Source of the DNA: SSF53 sp036170535
GTDB lineage: Bacteria > Spirochaetota > Leptospiria > Leptospirales > Leptonemataceae
NCBI GenBank assembly: GCA_036170535.1
Contig: JAVHPJ010000208.1
Coordinates: forward strand, 1-64,000
DNA length: 64,000 nucleotides
Reading direction: 5' to 3'
The number at the start of each line of letters is the position of its first letter. The first letter of the stretch is position 1. The position numbers and the translations under genes are program-made. This document shows, in pieces, positions 18,202 to 26,682 of the stretch. The notes under the pieces are model-generated. The model did no database searches and was not told the DNA's origin. It saw only the letters and a program-made list of their open reading frames with translations.

Positions 18202-19248
18202 TCATGGATGGGGAAAGTACGCCTGGAGGACAGCAACCATATTTTTCAATTCGACGACGCGTTCTGCACCGCCCGCCTCAATAGCGCGGCGATTCATCCC
18301 GAAGACCACGCTGGAGGCTTCGTCTTGCGCCAGGGTCAGGCCCCCGCTCGCACGAATCCGTAACATTCCCTCCACCCCGTCCCGGCCCATCCCAGTCATC
18401 AGAAGCGCTGCGGTATGAGAACCGAAAATTTCCTCAGCCGAGCGAAAGGTCACGTCAATCGAGGGCCGGTGCGAGAAAACTGGCGGACTGTCATCCAACT
18501 CGATCTGCAGGACGTTGCCGGCGCGCTTGATGCGCATATGGCGGTTCCCGGGAGCGACAAAGGCCCGTCCGGGACGAATTTCCGCCCCATCGACCGCCTC
18601 GGTCACGTCCAGCGGCGAAATCGCATTCAAGCGTTCGGCGAAGGCCGAGGTAAAAACCGGCGGCATGTGCTGCACGACCAGAACCGGCGCGGGAAATTGC
18701 GCCGGCAATCCGCGAAAAATCTCCTGGAGGGCCTGGGGGCCGCCCGTGCTCGCCCCGATCAGCAGAACTTCGTATCGCCTGGCGCCGGCGACCGGCTGCA
18801 CGGCAGGCGACGGCGACGGCGGAGCCGCGGCGGTCGAACCGCTTTCTTTGTGCGCCATGAGCAGGTCCTGCACGCGTTGCACGAGATTTACGTGAATGTC
18901 TTTTAAAGACAGGCCGGAATCGGGCGCCGGTTTGGGAATATAGTCGAGTGCGCCCAGATCCAGCGCCCGGAAGGTCGTCAGCGCCCCGCGCTGCGTCAGA
19001 GCCGAGAGCATGAGCACCGGCGTGCGCACGCCGCGACGCTGCATCTCCTTCAACGTAGCCAGTCCGTCGACTTCGGGCATCTCAACGTCGAGGATGACCA
19101 GATCGAACACGCCTGTACTCAAGCGTTCCAGGCACTCGCGTCCATTCGACGCCTCTATGATTTCATTGCGTCCGGACGCGTCAGCGAGCATGTCCGCGAC
19201 GGCGCGGCGCACCGTAGGCGAGTCGTCCACCAGTAGAATGCGGCTCAT
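18202..19248 (-). CDS. cheB: Chemotaxis protein-glutamate methylesterase
   Basis: A 348-residue CheB. The receiver domain (residues 1-120) has Asp54 in VILDVEMPEVDG; a Pro/Ala-rich linker follows. The methylesterase domain has Ser167 in GASTGGP, His194 in VVQHMPP and a C-terminal Asp in TGMGRDGVEGM. It removes methyl groups from chemoreceptors and deamidates Gln. The start follows the cheA stop by one base. No cheR or receptor gene is present in the window. Confidence 0.95.
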   Translation of the reverse strand: MSRILLVDDSPTVRRAVADMLADASGRNEIIEASNGRECLERLSTGVFDLVILDVEMPEVDGLATLKEMQRRGVRTPVLMLSALTQRGALTTFRALDLGALDYIPKPAPDSGLSLKDIHVNLVQRVQDLLMAHKESGSTAAAPPSPSPAVQPVAGARRYEVLLIGASTGGPQALQEIFRGLPAQFPAPVLVVQHMPPVFTSAFAERLNAISPLDVTEAVDGAEIRPGRAFVAPGNRHMRIKRAGNVLQIELDDSPPVFSHRPSIDVTFRSAEEIFGSHTAALLMTGMGRDGVEGMLRIRASGGLTLAQDEASSVVFGMNRRAIEAGGAERVVELKNMVAVLQAYFPHP

Positions 19249-19249
19249 A

Positions 19250-22200
19250 TTATAACTTGTTCACCACGCGCGCCAGGGATTGCGAGGAAGGTATCAAAAA
19301 TAGACGTCCGAGGAATTCCAGGTCCTGGCGGAAAAAATCGGCCGTAATATACAGGATTTTCAAACCCTTGCCGGCGGTCTCGCGCGAATCGATCCAACGC
19401 ATGACATCGGGATGTTCTCCGGCGAAAAAATCCGGTACGCTGGGCGTCATGGTGATGCCCGTGCGATTGGACAGTTCGTTCAGGATGCCCGCGCCCACGA
19501 TATTGATCAATTCACAGAGCACGGAACGCAGATCCTCAAGCGAGATGCCCTGCGGTCCCCACTGATCCGCCGCCAGCCCCATAAGATCGCCAGCGGCGCG
19601 GTAGCCGGTCGATTCATCGAATATCAGCAGGACAATTGCGTCGATGCCGGTTTCCGCTTCGACGGCGGCCGCGAGCAGGGAGCCGCGCGGGACGTATTTT
19701 TCCAGCTGGTTGTAATCCATCGTCTTGATTTCCGGAACCGAGACGTCGACGCGCACGCCCAGCAGTTGCGAGAGAACCTGTCCGGCGTTTAACATACCGC
19801 GATTGATTAAACCGAAGAGTTTCTCATAATCCTCATCGGAGAGTTCGCGCAGCGGCGCCGCTTTTTCTTCATGGCCGTGCCCGCCCGTCGTCGGCGTCGC
19901 GCGCAGCGCCGCACTGTCGGCTGCATGCGGTCGAGACTCGGGTGCGTCTGGATGGCCGCCGGCTGTTCCGACGCCAGCGCCAGCGTTACGCACATCACGC
20001 GCCTGACTTTCGCGCAACAGAGCGTCGACGGAGAAGGCGGAAGCGTCCGCGCGAAATAGATCAGCGGTAGTGCGCCGATCGCTTGTAAGCGCGTCAGCGA
20101 CGTCCGCCGCGGGCGCAGCGCCCGCATACGCGGAGGGCGTCGTTGCTGCGCTGGCGGCGACAGCGCCGGCGGTTTCGAGCGCCGCCATTTGTTCTTCGTC
20201 CCAGCCGCCTTCGAGGGCGCCCCACTCCGAGACGGCCTGCTTCTGGATGCGAATCAACTCTTCGACGCGCATGTTATAGAGCTGCGTCGGATTCAGGAAG
20301 TCGGCGTCCGCCGCGGCGCCGTCGAGCAGACTGCGCAGCTGTGCGGGTTGCCGCTTCTGCGCCAGCTCGAGCAAGCCCTGCACATCCAGCACCATGATGA
20401 TCCGTCCGTCGCCCATGAGACAGGCGCCAATCAGGCCGGTTACGCTGCGAAAATTTTGCTCCAGCGACTTAATCACGATTTCTTTTTTCCCGATCAAACC
20501 GTCCACGATGAAGCCAATCTTGCGATTGGCGCTCATTGCGATCAGGACCGGAAATTCCTCATCGGTTTGGCGAGTGGGCAATCCCAGGAGCATCGAGAGT
20601 CGGTACACGGGCAAAATATCGCCGCGCAGGTTGATAATGTCGCGACCCTGCAGAGACGTAATTTCATCGCGCGAAACCTTGATGGTTTCTACGACGTCCG
20701 CGAGGGGGAACGCGTATTCTTCGTCCTGAAGGCGCACAAGGATGGCCGAGACGATCGCGAGCGTCAGCGGGAAGCTCAATAGAAACGACGAGCCGCGCCC
20801 CGGCGCGCTCTGGATCTGAATGCTGCCCTTAAAGTCTTCCACCATCTTCTTCACGACGTTCATGCCGACGCCGCGGCCGCTGATATCCGTCACGGATTCG
20901 GCTGTGGAAAAGCCGGGGTGAAAGATCAGCTCGTAGATCTCTTCTTCGCGAAGTTCGACGCCCGCCGGAATAAGTCCCTGTGCAATGGCTTTTTGCTTGA
21001 TTGCGACGCTGTTCAGACCGCGTCCGTCGTCGGTGACCTCGATAAAGATGTTGTTACCGCTCTGGAAGGAGTGCAACGCCAACTTGCCGGCCTCCGGCTT
21101 GCCGGCGCGTTTGCGCTCCTCGGGCGACTCAATGCCGTGGTCCAATGAGTTGCGCAAAAGGTGCAGCATCGGCTCGCCCAGAGCGTCGATGATGTTCTTG
21201 TCCAGCTCGGTGTCCTCGCCGGCGAACTCCAGATCGACTTCTTTGCCCAGCTCCAAAGCCAGGTCGCGCACCGGCCGCGTGAAGCGATGAAACACGAGCC
21301 CGACCGGGATCATGCGCGTCTTCATAATGCCGGACTGGAGGTCGCGAGCAATCCGCTCTGCCTGATCGATTTTACCTTTTAATTCCGTGAGCAGCGCAGT
21401 TTCGCCGAACGCGTTCTGCAAATCCTCGTAGATCTTCTGCAGACCGGAATTGATAATCACGAGTTCGCCGACGTTGTTCATCAGGTAGTCGATCTTCTCA
21501 GACGAGACTTTGATGTTCTTGCTCTGAATACGCGCTTCCTGTTGATGTTGCGGACCCTCGACGGCGCGCTGGCGCAATTCGTCGTCGTTCATCGCATGCT
21601 CGCTGAGGCGCACCTCTTCGACCATGTCGACCTGGCAGAGCTTCATGAGCTTATCGCGCGAAAAATCGCCGAACACGATAAACGACAGATGATCATATTC
21701 CTGGTCGGACTCGAGCTCTTCCGAAACGGGAAAAGAACGAAATACGTGCGTCTCGCGCTTGAGATTTTCAAGCAGCAGAAGATAGCGCATATTCTTAATC
21801 GCGGCATCGCGATCCAGGCGCACTGCGCCGTCAAAAACCGCCTTCTTGCCGGCGACGCGGCGCAGGTCCGCCTCTTCCTCCGGCGTCAGGGTCAGAAAGT
21901 TCAACGCCGCATCCTGGCGGGCCGCCTCGCCGCGCGCGCGGGCCGCCGATTCGTCGTGGGCCGCGCCGCCCGCGGTCGTCGCGCCGCCGGACCGGGCGCC
22001 CGGCATTGCGCCCTGGCGCGCATAGTCTTCAACTGCGCGCTTGAGATCCGTAAAATCTTCTTTGGGCTCCTCCCCTTCGGAAACGAGCGCCAGAAAAGAC
22101 CGGATTCGGTCAACGATGCGAAACAGTAAGTTTACCAGCTCCGTCTGGATCGGCAACGAACCGTCTTTGATGCGCTGGAGCAGATCCTCCATGCGATGGT

Positions 22201-22396
22201 TCAGCTCGGAAAGTCCGTCGAAGCCGACGAAGGCCGCCGCCGACTTTAACGTGTGCGCGCTGCGGAAGAGTTCGTTTATAACCTCTTCGTCCGGACCATG
22301 GCGTTCCAGCAACAGCAGGTTCTGACCGAGCGTTTCGATTTGCTCGGTGGCTTCCTCAAGGAAGATGTCGAAATAGCGATCGTTGCGATTGACCAT
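19250..22396 (-). CDS. cheA: Chemotaxis histidine kinase CheA fused to a CheC-type phosphatase domain
   Basis: A 1048-residue protein. Hpt domain: residues 1-110, phospho-acceptor His48 in RSAHTLKSAAAF. A ferredoxin-like region around 185-275 may be the response-regulator binding (P2) domain. Dimerisation begins at about 300 (SSEKIDYLMNNVGELVI). The kinase core has the N box HLLRNSLDHGIE and the G boxes TDDGRGL and GRGVGMNVV. A CheW-like domain follows to about residue 690. After a low-complexity Ala-rich linker (690-845) comes a CheC-like domain (849-1048). Its second site matches the CheC/CheX/FliY active-site consensus exactly: Ser958, Glu962, Asn965 and Pro988. Its first site keeps Asn865 and Pro888 but has Gly862 in place of the Glu. 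The protein could therefore both phosphorylate and dephosphorylate CheY. Its start directly follows the cheW stop. Confidence 0.92.
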   Translation of the reverse strand: MVNRNDRYFDIFLEEATEQIETLGQNLLLLERHGPDEEVINELFRSAHTLKSAAAFVGFDGLSELNHRMEDLLQRIKDGSLPIQTELVNLLFRIVDRIRSFLALVSEGEEPKEDFTDLKRAVEDYARQGAMPGARSGGATTAGGAAHDESAARARGEAARQDAALNFLTLTPEEEADLRRVAGKKAVFDGAVRLDRDAAIKNMRYLLLLENLKRETHVFRSFPVSEELESDQEYDHLSFIVFGDFSRDKLMKLCQVDMVEEVRLSEHAMNDDELRQRAVEGPQHQQEARIQSKNIKVSSEKIDYLMNNVGELVIINSGLQKIYEDLQNAFGETALLTELKGKIDQAERIARDLQSGIMKTRMIPVGLVFHRFTRPVRDLALELGKEVDLEFAGEDTELDKNIIDALGEPMLHLLRNSLDHGIESPEERKRAGKPEAGKLALHSFQSGNNIFIEVTDDGRGLNSVAIKQKAIAQGLIPAGVELREEEIYELIFHPGFSTAESVTDISGRGVGMNVVKKMVEDFKGSIQIQSAPGRGSSFLLSFPLTLAIVSAILVRLQDEEYAFPLADVVETIKVSRDEITSLQGRDIINLRGDILPVYRLSMLLGLPTRQTDEEFPVLIAMSANRKIGFIVDGLIGKKEIVIKSLEQNFRSVTGLIGACLMGDGRIIMVLDVQGLLELAQKRQPAQLRSLLDGAAADADFLNPTQLYNMRVEELIRIQKQAVSEWGALEGGWDEEQMAALETAGAVAASAATTPSAYAGAAPAADVADALTSDRRTTADLFRADASAFSVDALLRESQARDVRNAGAGVGTAGGHPDAPESRPHAADSAALRATPTTGGHGHEEKAAPLRELSDEDYEKLFGLINRGMLNAGQVLSQLLGVRVDVSVPEIKTMDYNQLEKYVPRGSLLAAAVEAETGIDAIVLLIFDESTGYRAAGDLMGLAADQWGPQGISLEDLRSVLCELINIVGAGILNELSNRTGITMTPSVPDFFAGEHPDVMRWIDSRETAGKGLKILYITADFFRQDLEFLGRLFLIPSSQSLARVVNKL

Positions 22397-22921
22397 TCAG
22401 CGGAGCAGCTCCCGCGCGGAAGGCGTCGGAAAATCCGGTTCCGCGAAATTAAGCAGACGATCCAGGTTAAGAATCAAGAAAATGCGATCTTCCGTCCGAC
22501 CCACGCCGCTGATGTACTGATTTGAAAGCCCGCGCACTTCTGACGCCTCAAGCTTCGACTCGGCCACGCGCGCGACTTCGAGCACCCGGTCGACTATGAA
22601 TCCGCTGAACTTCCCTTTGTAGTTGACGACAATTATGCGACTGAATCCTTCCAGGGCGCAGTGGGAATCCTTAAATTTCTTTTGTAAATCTACTATAGGA
22701 ATAATATTGCCGCGAAGATTGATAACGCCCAGCGCGTCATCCTGGACATTCGGCACGCGCGTAATCGCCGCCGGCTTAAGAATCTCGTGCGTATCCAGTA
22801 TATCAATGGCGTACACGCCCCCGGCCGTCTCGAAGGTGAGAAACTGCTGGTACCCCTCGGCGCCCTCCTGTTCTTCCTCGTCAAAGAAGTCGTCGCTGGT
22901 AACTGTGAGACCGCCGGCCAT
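22397..22921 (-). CDS. cheW: Chemotaxis coupling protein
   Basis: CheW adaptor linking receptors to CheA. The CheW fold covers about residues 25-170, with YQQFLTFETAGGVYAIDI, GVINLRGNIIPIVDL and FSGFIVDRVLEVARV. The ATG at 22921 gives 174 residues, close to the usual length. An upstream TTG at 23017 would add 32 basic residues and has no clear ribosome-binding site, so it is less likely. The stop directly abuts the cheA start (TGA-ATG), consistent with coupling. Confidence 0.93.
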   Translation of the reverse strand: MAGGLTVTSDDFFDEEEQEGAEGYQQFLTFETAGGVYAIDILDTHEILKPAAITRVPNVQDDALGVINLRGNIIPIVDLQKKFKDSHCALEGFSRIIVVNYKGKFSGFIVDRVLEVARVAESKLEASEVRGLSNQYISGVGRTEDRIFLILNLDRLLNFAEPDFPTPSARELLR

Positions 22922-23040
22922 CGTTCTTACATCTTCGCCTCGGATGGGCGGAGTTTTGAAAGCCTTTTTCTGTCCCGCCCCCCTCGCTAATGCAGCCGGG
23001 CGTTTGGATTTGGTCAAAAGAGGGTTTTTTTTGCGCGTTT

Positions 23041-23598
23041 TCAGGCGTTTCGCGCCGCGCGCTCCGTTACGATTATATCCAGCCGGAGATCGTGGCTTTC
23101 GCCAGGAAAGTCCAGGCGCGTCAACGCCTCCGGCAGGAGCCCGAGCCGCAGGGCGCCGCCCAGGTCGGGCAGCGCGCGATCGTAGTATCCGCCGCCCCGC
23201 CCCAGGCGCACGCCTGCCGGATTGGCCGCCCGCGTCGGAACTATGACCAGATCGTCGCGGCCGAGGGGGGACGTGAGACGCGGCGCCGCCGGGCCGGGCC
23301 CGGGAACGCCCAGGAAGCCGGGCATAATCTGCGCCAGCTCGCCCCCACCGGGTCGGTATTCGCGAAATTCGATTGAATCGGCCAGGGTACGCGGGGCGTA
23401 GAGTCGAGCCGGGATGGCGACAAGGGCCGGCCAGGGATCGATTTCGTCCGTCAGCGGCGCATACGCCAGAATCCGCGGCGGCCGGCGCGACTCGAGCCAG
23501 GCCCGCAACAGGCCCACGAGTCGGGTCGGACCGTCGCCGCTGACGAGGAAAGTGCGCCAGACTCCGCGCGCATACTGCCTGGCCTCTGATTTTGTCAT
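23041..23598 (-). CDS. fau: 5-formyltetrahydrofolate cyclo-ligase
   Basis: Converts 5-formyl-THF to 5,10-methenyl-THF using ATP. The 185-residue product has the family signature GRGGGYYDRAL near the C-terminus, ILAYAPLTDEID in the N-terminal half, and a PTRAANPAGVRLG segment. The ATG at 23598 gives the expected N-terminus (MTKSEAR), whereas an in-frame ATG at 23667 would extend into the presumed small-RNA region. The order zapA, small RNA, fau on one strand is the arrangement known for 6S RNA in many Proteobacteria. Confidence 0.92.
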   Translation of the reverse strand: MTKSEARQYARGVWRTFLVSGDGPTRLVGLLRAWLESRRPPRILAYAPLTDEIDPWPALVAIPARLYAPRTLADSIEFREYRPGGGELAQIMPGFLGVPGPGPAAPRLTSPLGRDDLVIVPTRAANPAGVRLGRGGGYYDRALPDLGGALRLGLLPEALTRLDFPGESHDLRLDIIVTERAARNA

Positions 23599-23689
23599 AG
23601 TTCCGACGCGGGTCCGAGCCAGCGGAAGTCGTCTGCAGCCGGCGCTTCGCTCCGGACCGGCGCCCAATGAACGCGCTTGACGTCCCTGA

Positions 23690-23900
23690 AAAAATCGTTA
23701 CACTGGAGTTCCCGGGACTGTGGTGTTCGAGAAACCCGAATTTCGGACCAACTCTTTAATAAACGGGAATCCGGAGTTCGATCAGGTACGCCAGGCCCTC
23801 TTGCAGGGAAGGCGGAATCGGTCGATAGGAAACCCACCTGTTTAACAGGTCCCTTAATTACAGGCCTCACCGGCACAGGCGGTTCCGGGACCGCACTACT
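23690..23900 (-). ncRNA. ssrS: Candidate 6S RNA between zapA and the cyclo-ligase gene
   Basis: The 362-bp gap between zapA and the 5-formyl-THF cyclo-ligase gene holds no convincing coding frame. On the minus strand it can form several hairpins: GCGGT/ACCGC, ACCTG/CAGGT with an AT loop, CGCC/GGCG enclosing CCCT-GCAAG-AGGG, and CCGAA/TTCGG. A T6 run lies at the 3' side (about 23691-23696). The gene context zapA-ssrS-fau is well known for 6S RNA, which binds RNA polymerase holoenzyme. I could not demonstrate the full closing stem and central bubble by eye, so the boundaries are approximate. Confidence 0.5.
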
Positions 23901-23960
23901 TCACTCAGAGCGTTTCGACTCGCAGCGGCGCAGCCCGGGCTCCAGAGCGCGGCGCTGCGC

Positions 23961-24281
23961 TCAGTAGATTGCGTCGCCGATCAGGCCTTCATCCAGGAGA
24001 GTAATCAGTTGCCGCGCGCGTTCCGCTACCAGGCCGGACGCATCCGCTTCCGATTGGCGGCGGCGCTCCTGGAGCAATTCGTCTGCGAGATTGATTACCG
24101 CCAGAACCGCAAGCCGTTGCCGATTGGCGCCCGGCGCCGCACCGCGCAATTCGCGCAAGCGCTCGTCCACCATGCGGGCGACCTCGGCGATGTATCCCGG
24201 GTCTGCGTCGCCGCGAATGACGTAGCGCTCACCCAGAATTTCGACAGCGACGCGCGACTCTGGCAGGCTGAGCGCGGGCAT
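23961..24281 (-). CDS. zapA: Cell division protein ZapA
   Basis: FtsZ-ring stabilising protein. The 106-residue product has the ZapA pattern: a short strand region (VAVEILGERYVIRG), then a helix beginning ADPGYIAEVARMVDERLREL, and the conserved RLAVLAVINLADELLQE segment leading into the C-terminal coiled coil. It starts four bases downstream of the ZapB-like coiled-coil gene, so the two are probably co-transcribed and may act together at the septum. Confidence 0.9.
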   Translation of the reverse strand: MPALSLPESRVAVEILGERYVIRGDADPGYIAEVARMVDERLRELRGAAPGANRQRLAVLAVINLADELLQERRRQSEADASGLVAERARQLITLLDEGLIGDAIY

Positions 24282-24285
24282 ACGC

Positions 24286-25026
24286 TTACTTCGACTCTTC
24301 CTCGACGATCAGGAAATCGTCGTCGTCGTCCACATCAAATACGCCCAGCGAATCGTCGTCGTCTTCCAGAATGATTTCATCGTCCGCCGTCGAGCGAGCG
24401 GGCGCAGGCGCGCTGGCCGCAGGCGCGGCAGGCGGCGCGGGCGCCGGTTTTTCTTCCGACAGAATAATGTCCTCTTCCTCGTCATCGAGGATGATGATTT
24501 CGTCGTCCGGCTCCGAAATGGCGGGCGGCGCAGGCGGAGGCGGCGCAGCAGGCGCGCTTTTCGCTTCCGGAAGGTCATCTTCGATAATTACAACGCTTTC
24601 GTCCTCATCATCGAGAAGCGATGCGGGCGCCGGAGCGGGCGCTGCGGGCGCTGCCGCGGGCGCCGAAAAAGACGCGGCCGGAGCCGCCGATGGCGGAGCG
24701 CTGTAGCTGGCGGCAGGTGCGGAACTGGAGGCGCCGGATGCGCCCACGCCAGACAAACGTCCCAGCATTTCGTGAATCTTCTTTTCGAGTACGGCTTCCC
24801 GCGATTTGAGTTCGTTGAGTTCGCGCGAGGTTTGATCAAGCTGCGATTTTAGCGGCGCGAGTTCTTTTTCTTTCTGGTCGAGCGCGAGCTTCATTTCGTC
24901 GTGCTCTTTGCGCAGCGACTCGTTCTCGTTTTCGAGCCGGGAATTTTCTGAACGAAGGTCCCCGATCAGCTCCAGCGCGCGGAGGATTCTGCCCTCGAGT
25001 TCGTCCAGTTGTTCAATGGTGATCAT
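24286..25026 (-). CDS. ZapB-like coiled-coil protein with acidic hydrophobic repeats
   Basis: A 246-residue protein. Residues 1 to about 85 form a strong coiled coil (ITIEQLDELEGRILRALEL, then heptads rich in Glu, Lys and Leu), similar to ZapB. The rest is Ala/Pro-rich and apparently unstructured, with short acidic motifs: SVVIIEDD, DEIIILDDEEED, IILSEE, DEIILEDDDD and DFLIVEEES at the C-terminus. Such repeats look like short linear binding motifs. The start at 25026 gives a ZapB-like N-terminus; an upstream ATG at 25065 is less likely. It lies directly before zapA. The 278 bp between it and rplT hold no gene that I can support. Confidence 0.72.
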   Translation of the reverse strand: MITIEQLDELEGRILRALELIGDLRSENSRLENENESLRKEHDEMKLALDQKEKELAPLKSQLDQTSRELNELKSREAVLEKKIHEMLGRLSGVGASGASSSAPAASYSAPPSAAPAASFSAPAAAPAAPAPAPASLLDDEDESVVIIEDDLPEAKSAPAAPPPPAPPAISEPDDEIIILDDEEEDIILSEEKPAPAPPAAPAASAPAPARSTADDEIILEDDDDSLGVFDVDDDDDFLIVEEESK

Positions 25027-25304
25027 GTAAGAAAGCCCCTTTCCCTGTCCAACCCAGCGGCGCAATCAGTGGCCGATTGTATGTGCGACCGCGCAGCCCG
25101 GCCGTTCAAATATCGGCCAGATAACTCAGGGCCATGGAAAAATCCCGAGAACAAGAAGATTTTTTTTCGCGCGGCAATTATTTACCAGGCGGCGGCTCGG
25201 CGAAGGGCGATCAAGCCGGGCGAAGGATCGGGGGGCGGCGGGGGCGATGGGGAGCGCCGCGCGTACGCGGACGGGAAACCCCGCCCGCAGGCGCCGCGAA
25301 AGGA

Positions 25305-25646
25305 CTAGCGAACGGACTCGACCAGTTTTTGAAACGCTACCGGATCGGCCAGAGCCATGTCCGCCAGCATCTTGCGATCCAGCTCAACGCCTTTGTCGTC
25401 CAGGCCTTTGATCAGCCGGGAGTAGGACATGCCATGCAGGCGCGCGGCCGCATTGATGCGCACAATCCAGAGGGCCCGCATTTGCCGCTTCCGCTGACGA
25501 CGGCTAGCATACGCATGCTGTCCGGCTTTGACGACCGACTGCTTTGCGTTGCGCCACAGACGATGGCGGGCGCCCCGAAAACCTTTGGCCAGTTTAAGGG
25601 CTTTTTTGCGCCGCTGAAGATGAACTTTACCGCTCTTGGCTCGCAT
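25305..25646 (-). CDS. rplT: 50S ribosomal protein L20
   Basis: A 113-residue, highly basic L20 with the family core QRRKKALKLAKGFRGARHRLWRNAKQ and the C-terminal LWIVRINAAARLHGMSYSRLIKGL. L20 is needed early in 50S assembly and often represses its own operon. It ends the infC-rpmI-rplT unit, 36 bp after rpmI. Confidence 0.97.
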   Translation of the reverse strand: MRAKSGKVHLQRRKKALKLAKGFRGARHRLWRNAKQSVVKAGQHAYASRRQRKRQMRALWIVRINAAARLHGMSYSRLIKGLDDKGVELDRKMLADMALADPVAFQKLVESVR

Positions 25647-25682
25647 GGCTGAATCTCGTTATGTCGAACGCCTGAGGTACGC

Positions 25683-25880
25683 TTACGCGTACGGCATCAG
25701 CGCGCGAATTTCCTTCTGATTAGTCTCGTGGACCACTTCCGTACCGCGCAAATGGCGCTTACGATTTTTCGACTTCTTGGTCAGGATGTGGTTTTTGTTC
25801 GCCTTAGCACGCTTCGCTTTGCCGGAGGCGGTCATTTTGAACCGCTTGGCAGCGGCCCGGTTGGTTTTCATTTTGGGCAC
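25683..25880 (-). CDS. rpmI: 50S ribosomal protein L35
   Basis: L35 begins with the standard PKMKTNRAAAKRF, giving a GTG start at 25880 and 65 residues, the usual length. The longer open frame upstream lies inside infC and does not resemble L35. It starts four bases after the infC stop. Confidence 0.95.
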   Translation of the reverse strand: MPKMKTNRAAAKRFKMTASGKAKRAKANKNHILTKKSKNRKRHLRGTEVVHETNQKEIRALMPYA

Positions 25881-25884
25881 AGGC

Positions 25885-26523
25885 TTACTCCCCGCTCTCG
25901 CCGGCGCCAGCCGGAGCAGGAGCCAGATTTTCTTCCGGGCTCGACCCATCAAGATCTTTTTTCTTCTCAGGCGGCTTCTTCCGGACGCCCGGCCGCGGTC
26001 CCAGCACCATGACGATCTGTCGACCGTCCATACGGGCCGGCGCCTCGGTAATGGCGACGTCGTTCAAGTCGACGGAGAGCTTTTGCATGAGCTTCATGCC
26101 CAGGTCCGGGTGGGCCATTTCCCGGCCGCGAAAGCGCAGGGTGACTTTGACCTTATTGCCCTCTTCGAGGAAGTTGCGGGCGTTGCGGCGCTTGAGTTCG
26201 TAGTCGTGGTCCGCAATTTTGGGACGCATCTTCACTTCTTTGATTTGTATGATGTGCTGATGTTTGGAGGCTTCTTTTTTCTTCTTGGTTTGCTCGTACT
26301 TGTATTTGCCGTAGTCGATGATTTTACAAACCGGCGGGTCCTGATCGGGGCTGACCTCGACCAGATCCAGGCCTTGCGCCTCGGCGATTTTGAGGGCCGC
26401 GTTACGATCCATCACCTCCACGCCGCCTTCGACGACGACCCGCACCTTCTGCGCGGTAATACGATAGTTGATCCGGGGCTCTTTTGCCCGAACCGGGGGC
26501 GGGGTGAACTTACGCTTTGCCAT
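25885..26523 (-). CDS. infC: Translation initiation factor IF-3
   Basis: A 212-residue IF-3. The N-terminal domain has the family signature EPRINYRITAQKVRVV and the EVSPDQDPPVCKIIDYGKYKYE segment. The C-terminal domain shows VKMRPKIADHDYELKRRNARNFLEEGNKVKVTL and the RGREMAHPDLG loop. A charged tail of about 40 residues (PEKKKD, Ala/Pro/Glu-rich) extends past the usual end. It uses ATG, not the ATT known from some infC genes. Confidence 0.96.
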   Translation of the reverse strand: MAKRKFTPPPVRAKEPRINYRITAQKVRVVVEGGVEVMDRNAALKIAEAQGLDLVEVSPDQDPPVCKIIDYGKYKYEQTKKKKEASKHQHIIQIKEVKMRPKIADHDYELKRRNARNFLEEGNKVKVTLRFRGREMAHPDLGMKLMQKLSVDLNDVAITEAPARMDGRQIVMVLGPRPGVRKKPPEKKKDLDGSSPEENLAPAPAGAGESGE

Positions 26524-26569
26524 TCAATCTATGCGCCGCCGCAGGGACGCGCTTCCTCTCCATACTGGG

Positions 26570-26597
26570 ATAATAGTACTCGATACTGACGCTTCAA
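26570..26597 (-). promoter_or_regulatory. Possible promoter for infC-rpmI-rplT
   Basis: On the minus strand: TTGAAG (complement of 26592-26597), a 16-nt spacer, TATTAT (complement of 26570-26575), 46 bp upstream of the infC start and separated from glyA by about 85 bp. The boxes are good but the call rests on sequence alone. Confidence 0.45.
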
Positions 26598-26682
26598 GAT
26601 ATGCATTTCGCGTCCGAATTGCCAGACCGGAATACGCCGCGTGCTGAGTTCCGCCTGCAACCGGAGGCCGGGCAAGCAAAAA

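Noticed and set aside
23595..23876. A 93-codon minus-strand frame in the zapA / cyclo-ligase gap
   Set aside because: The composition is not protein-like and it overlaps the start of the cyclo-ligase gene. A structured RNA fits the context better.
25027..25304. Possible promoter with TACAAT upstream of the ZapB-like gene
   Set aside because: The only TTGAAC nearby is 22 bp away, too far for a normal promoter.
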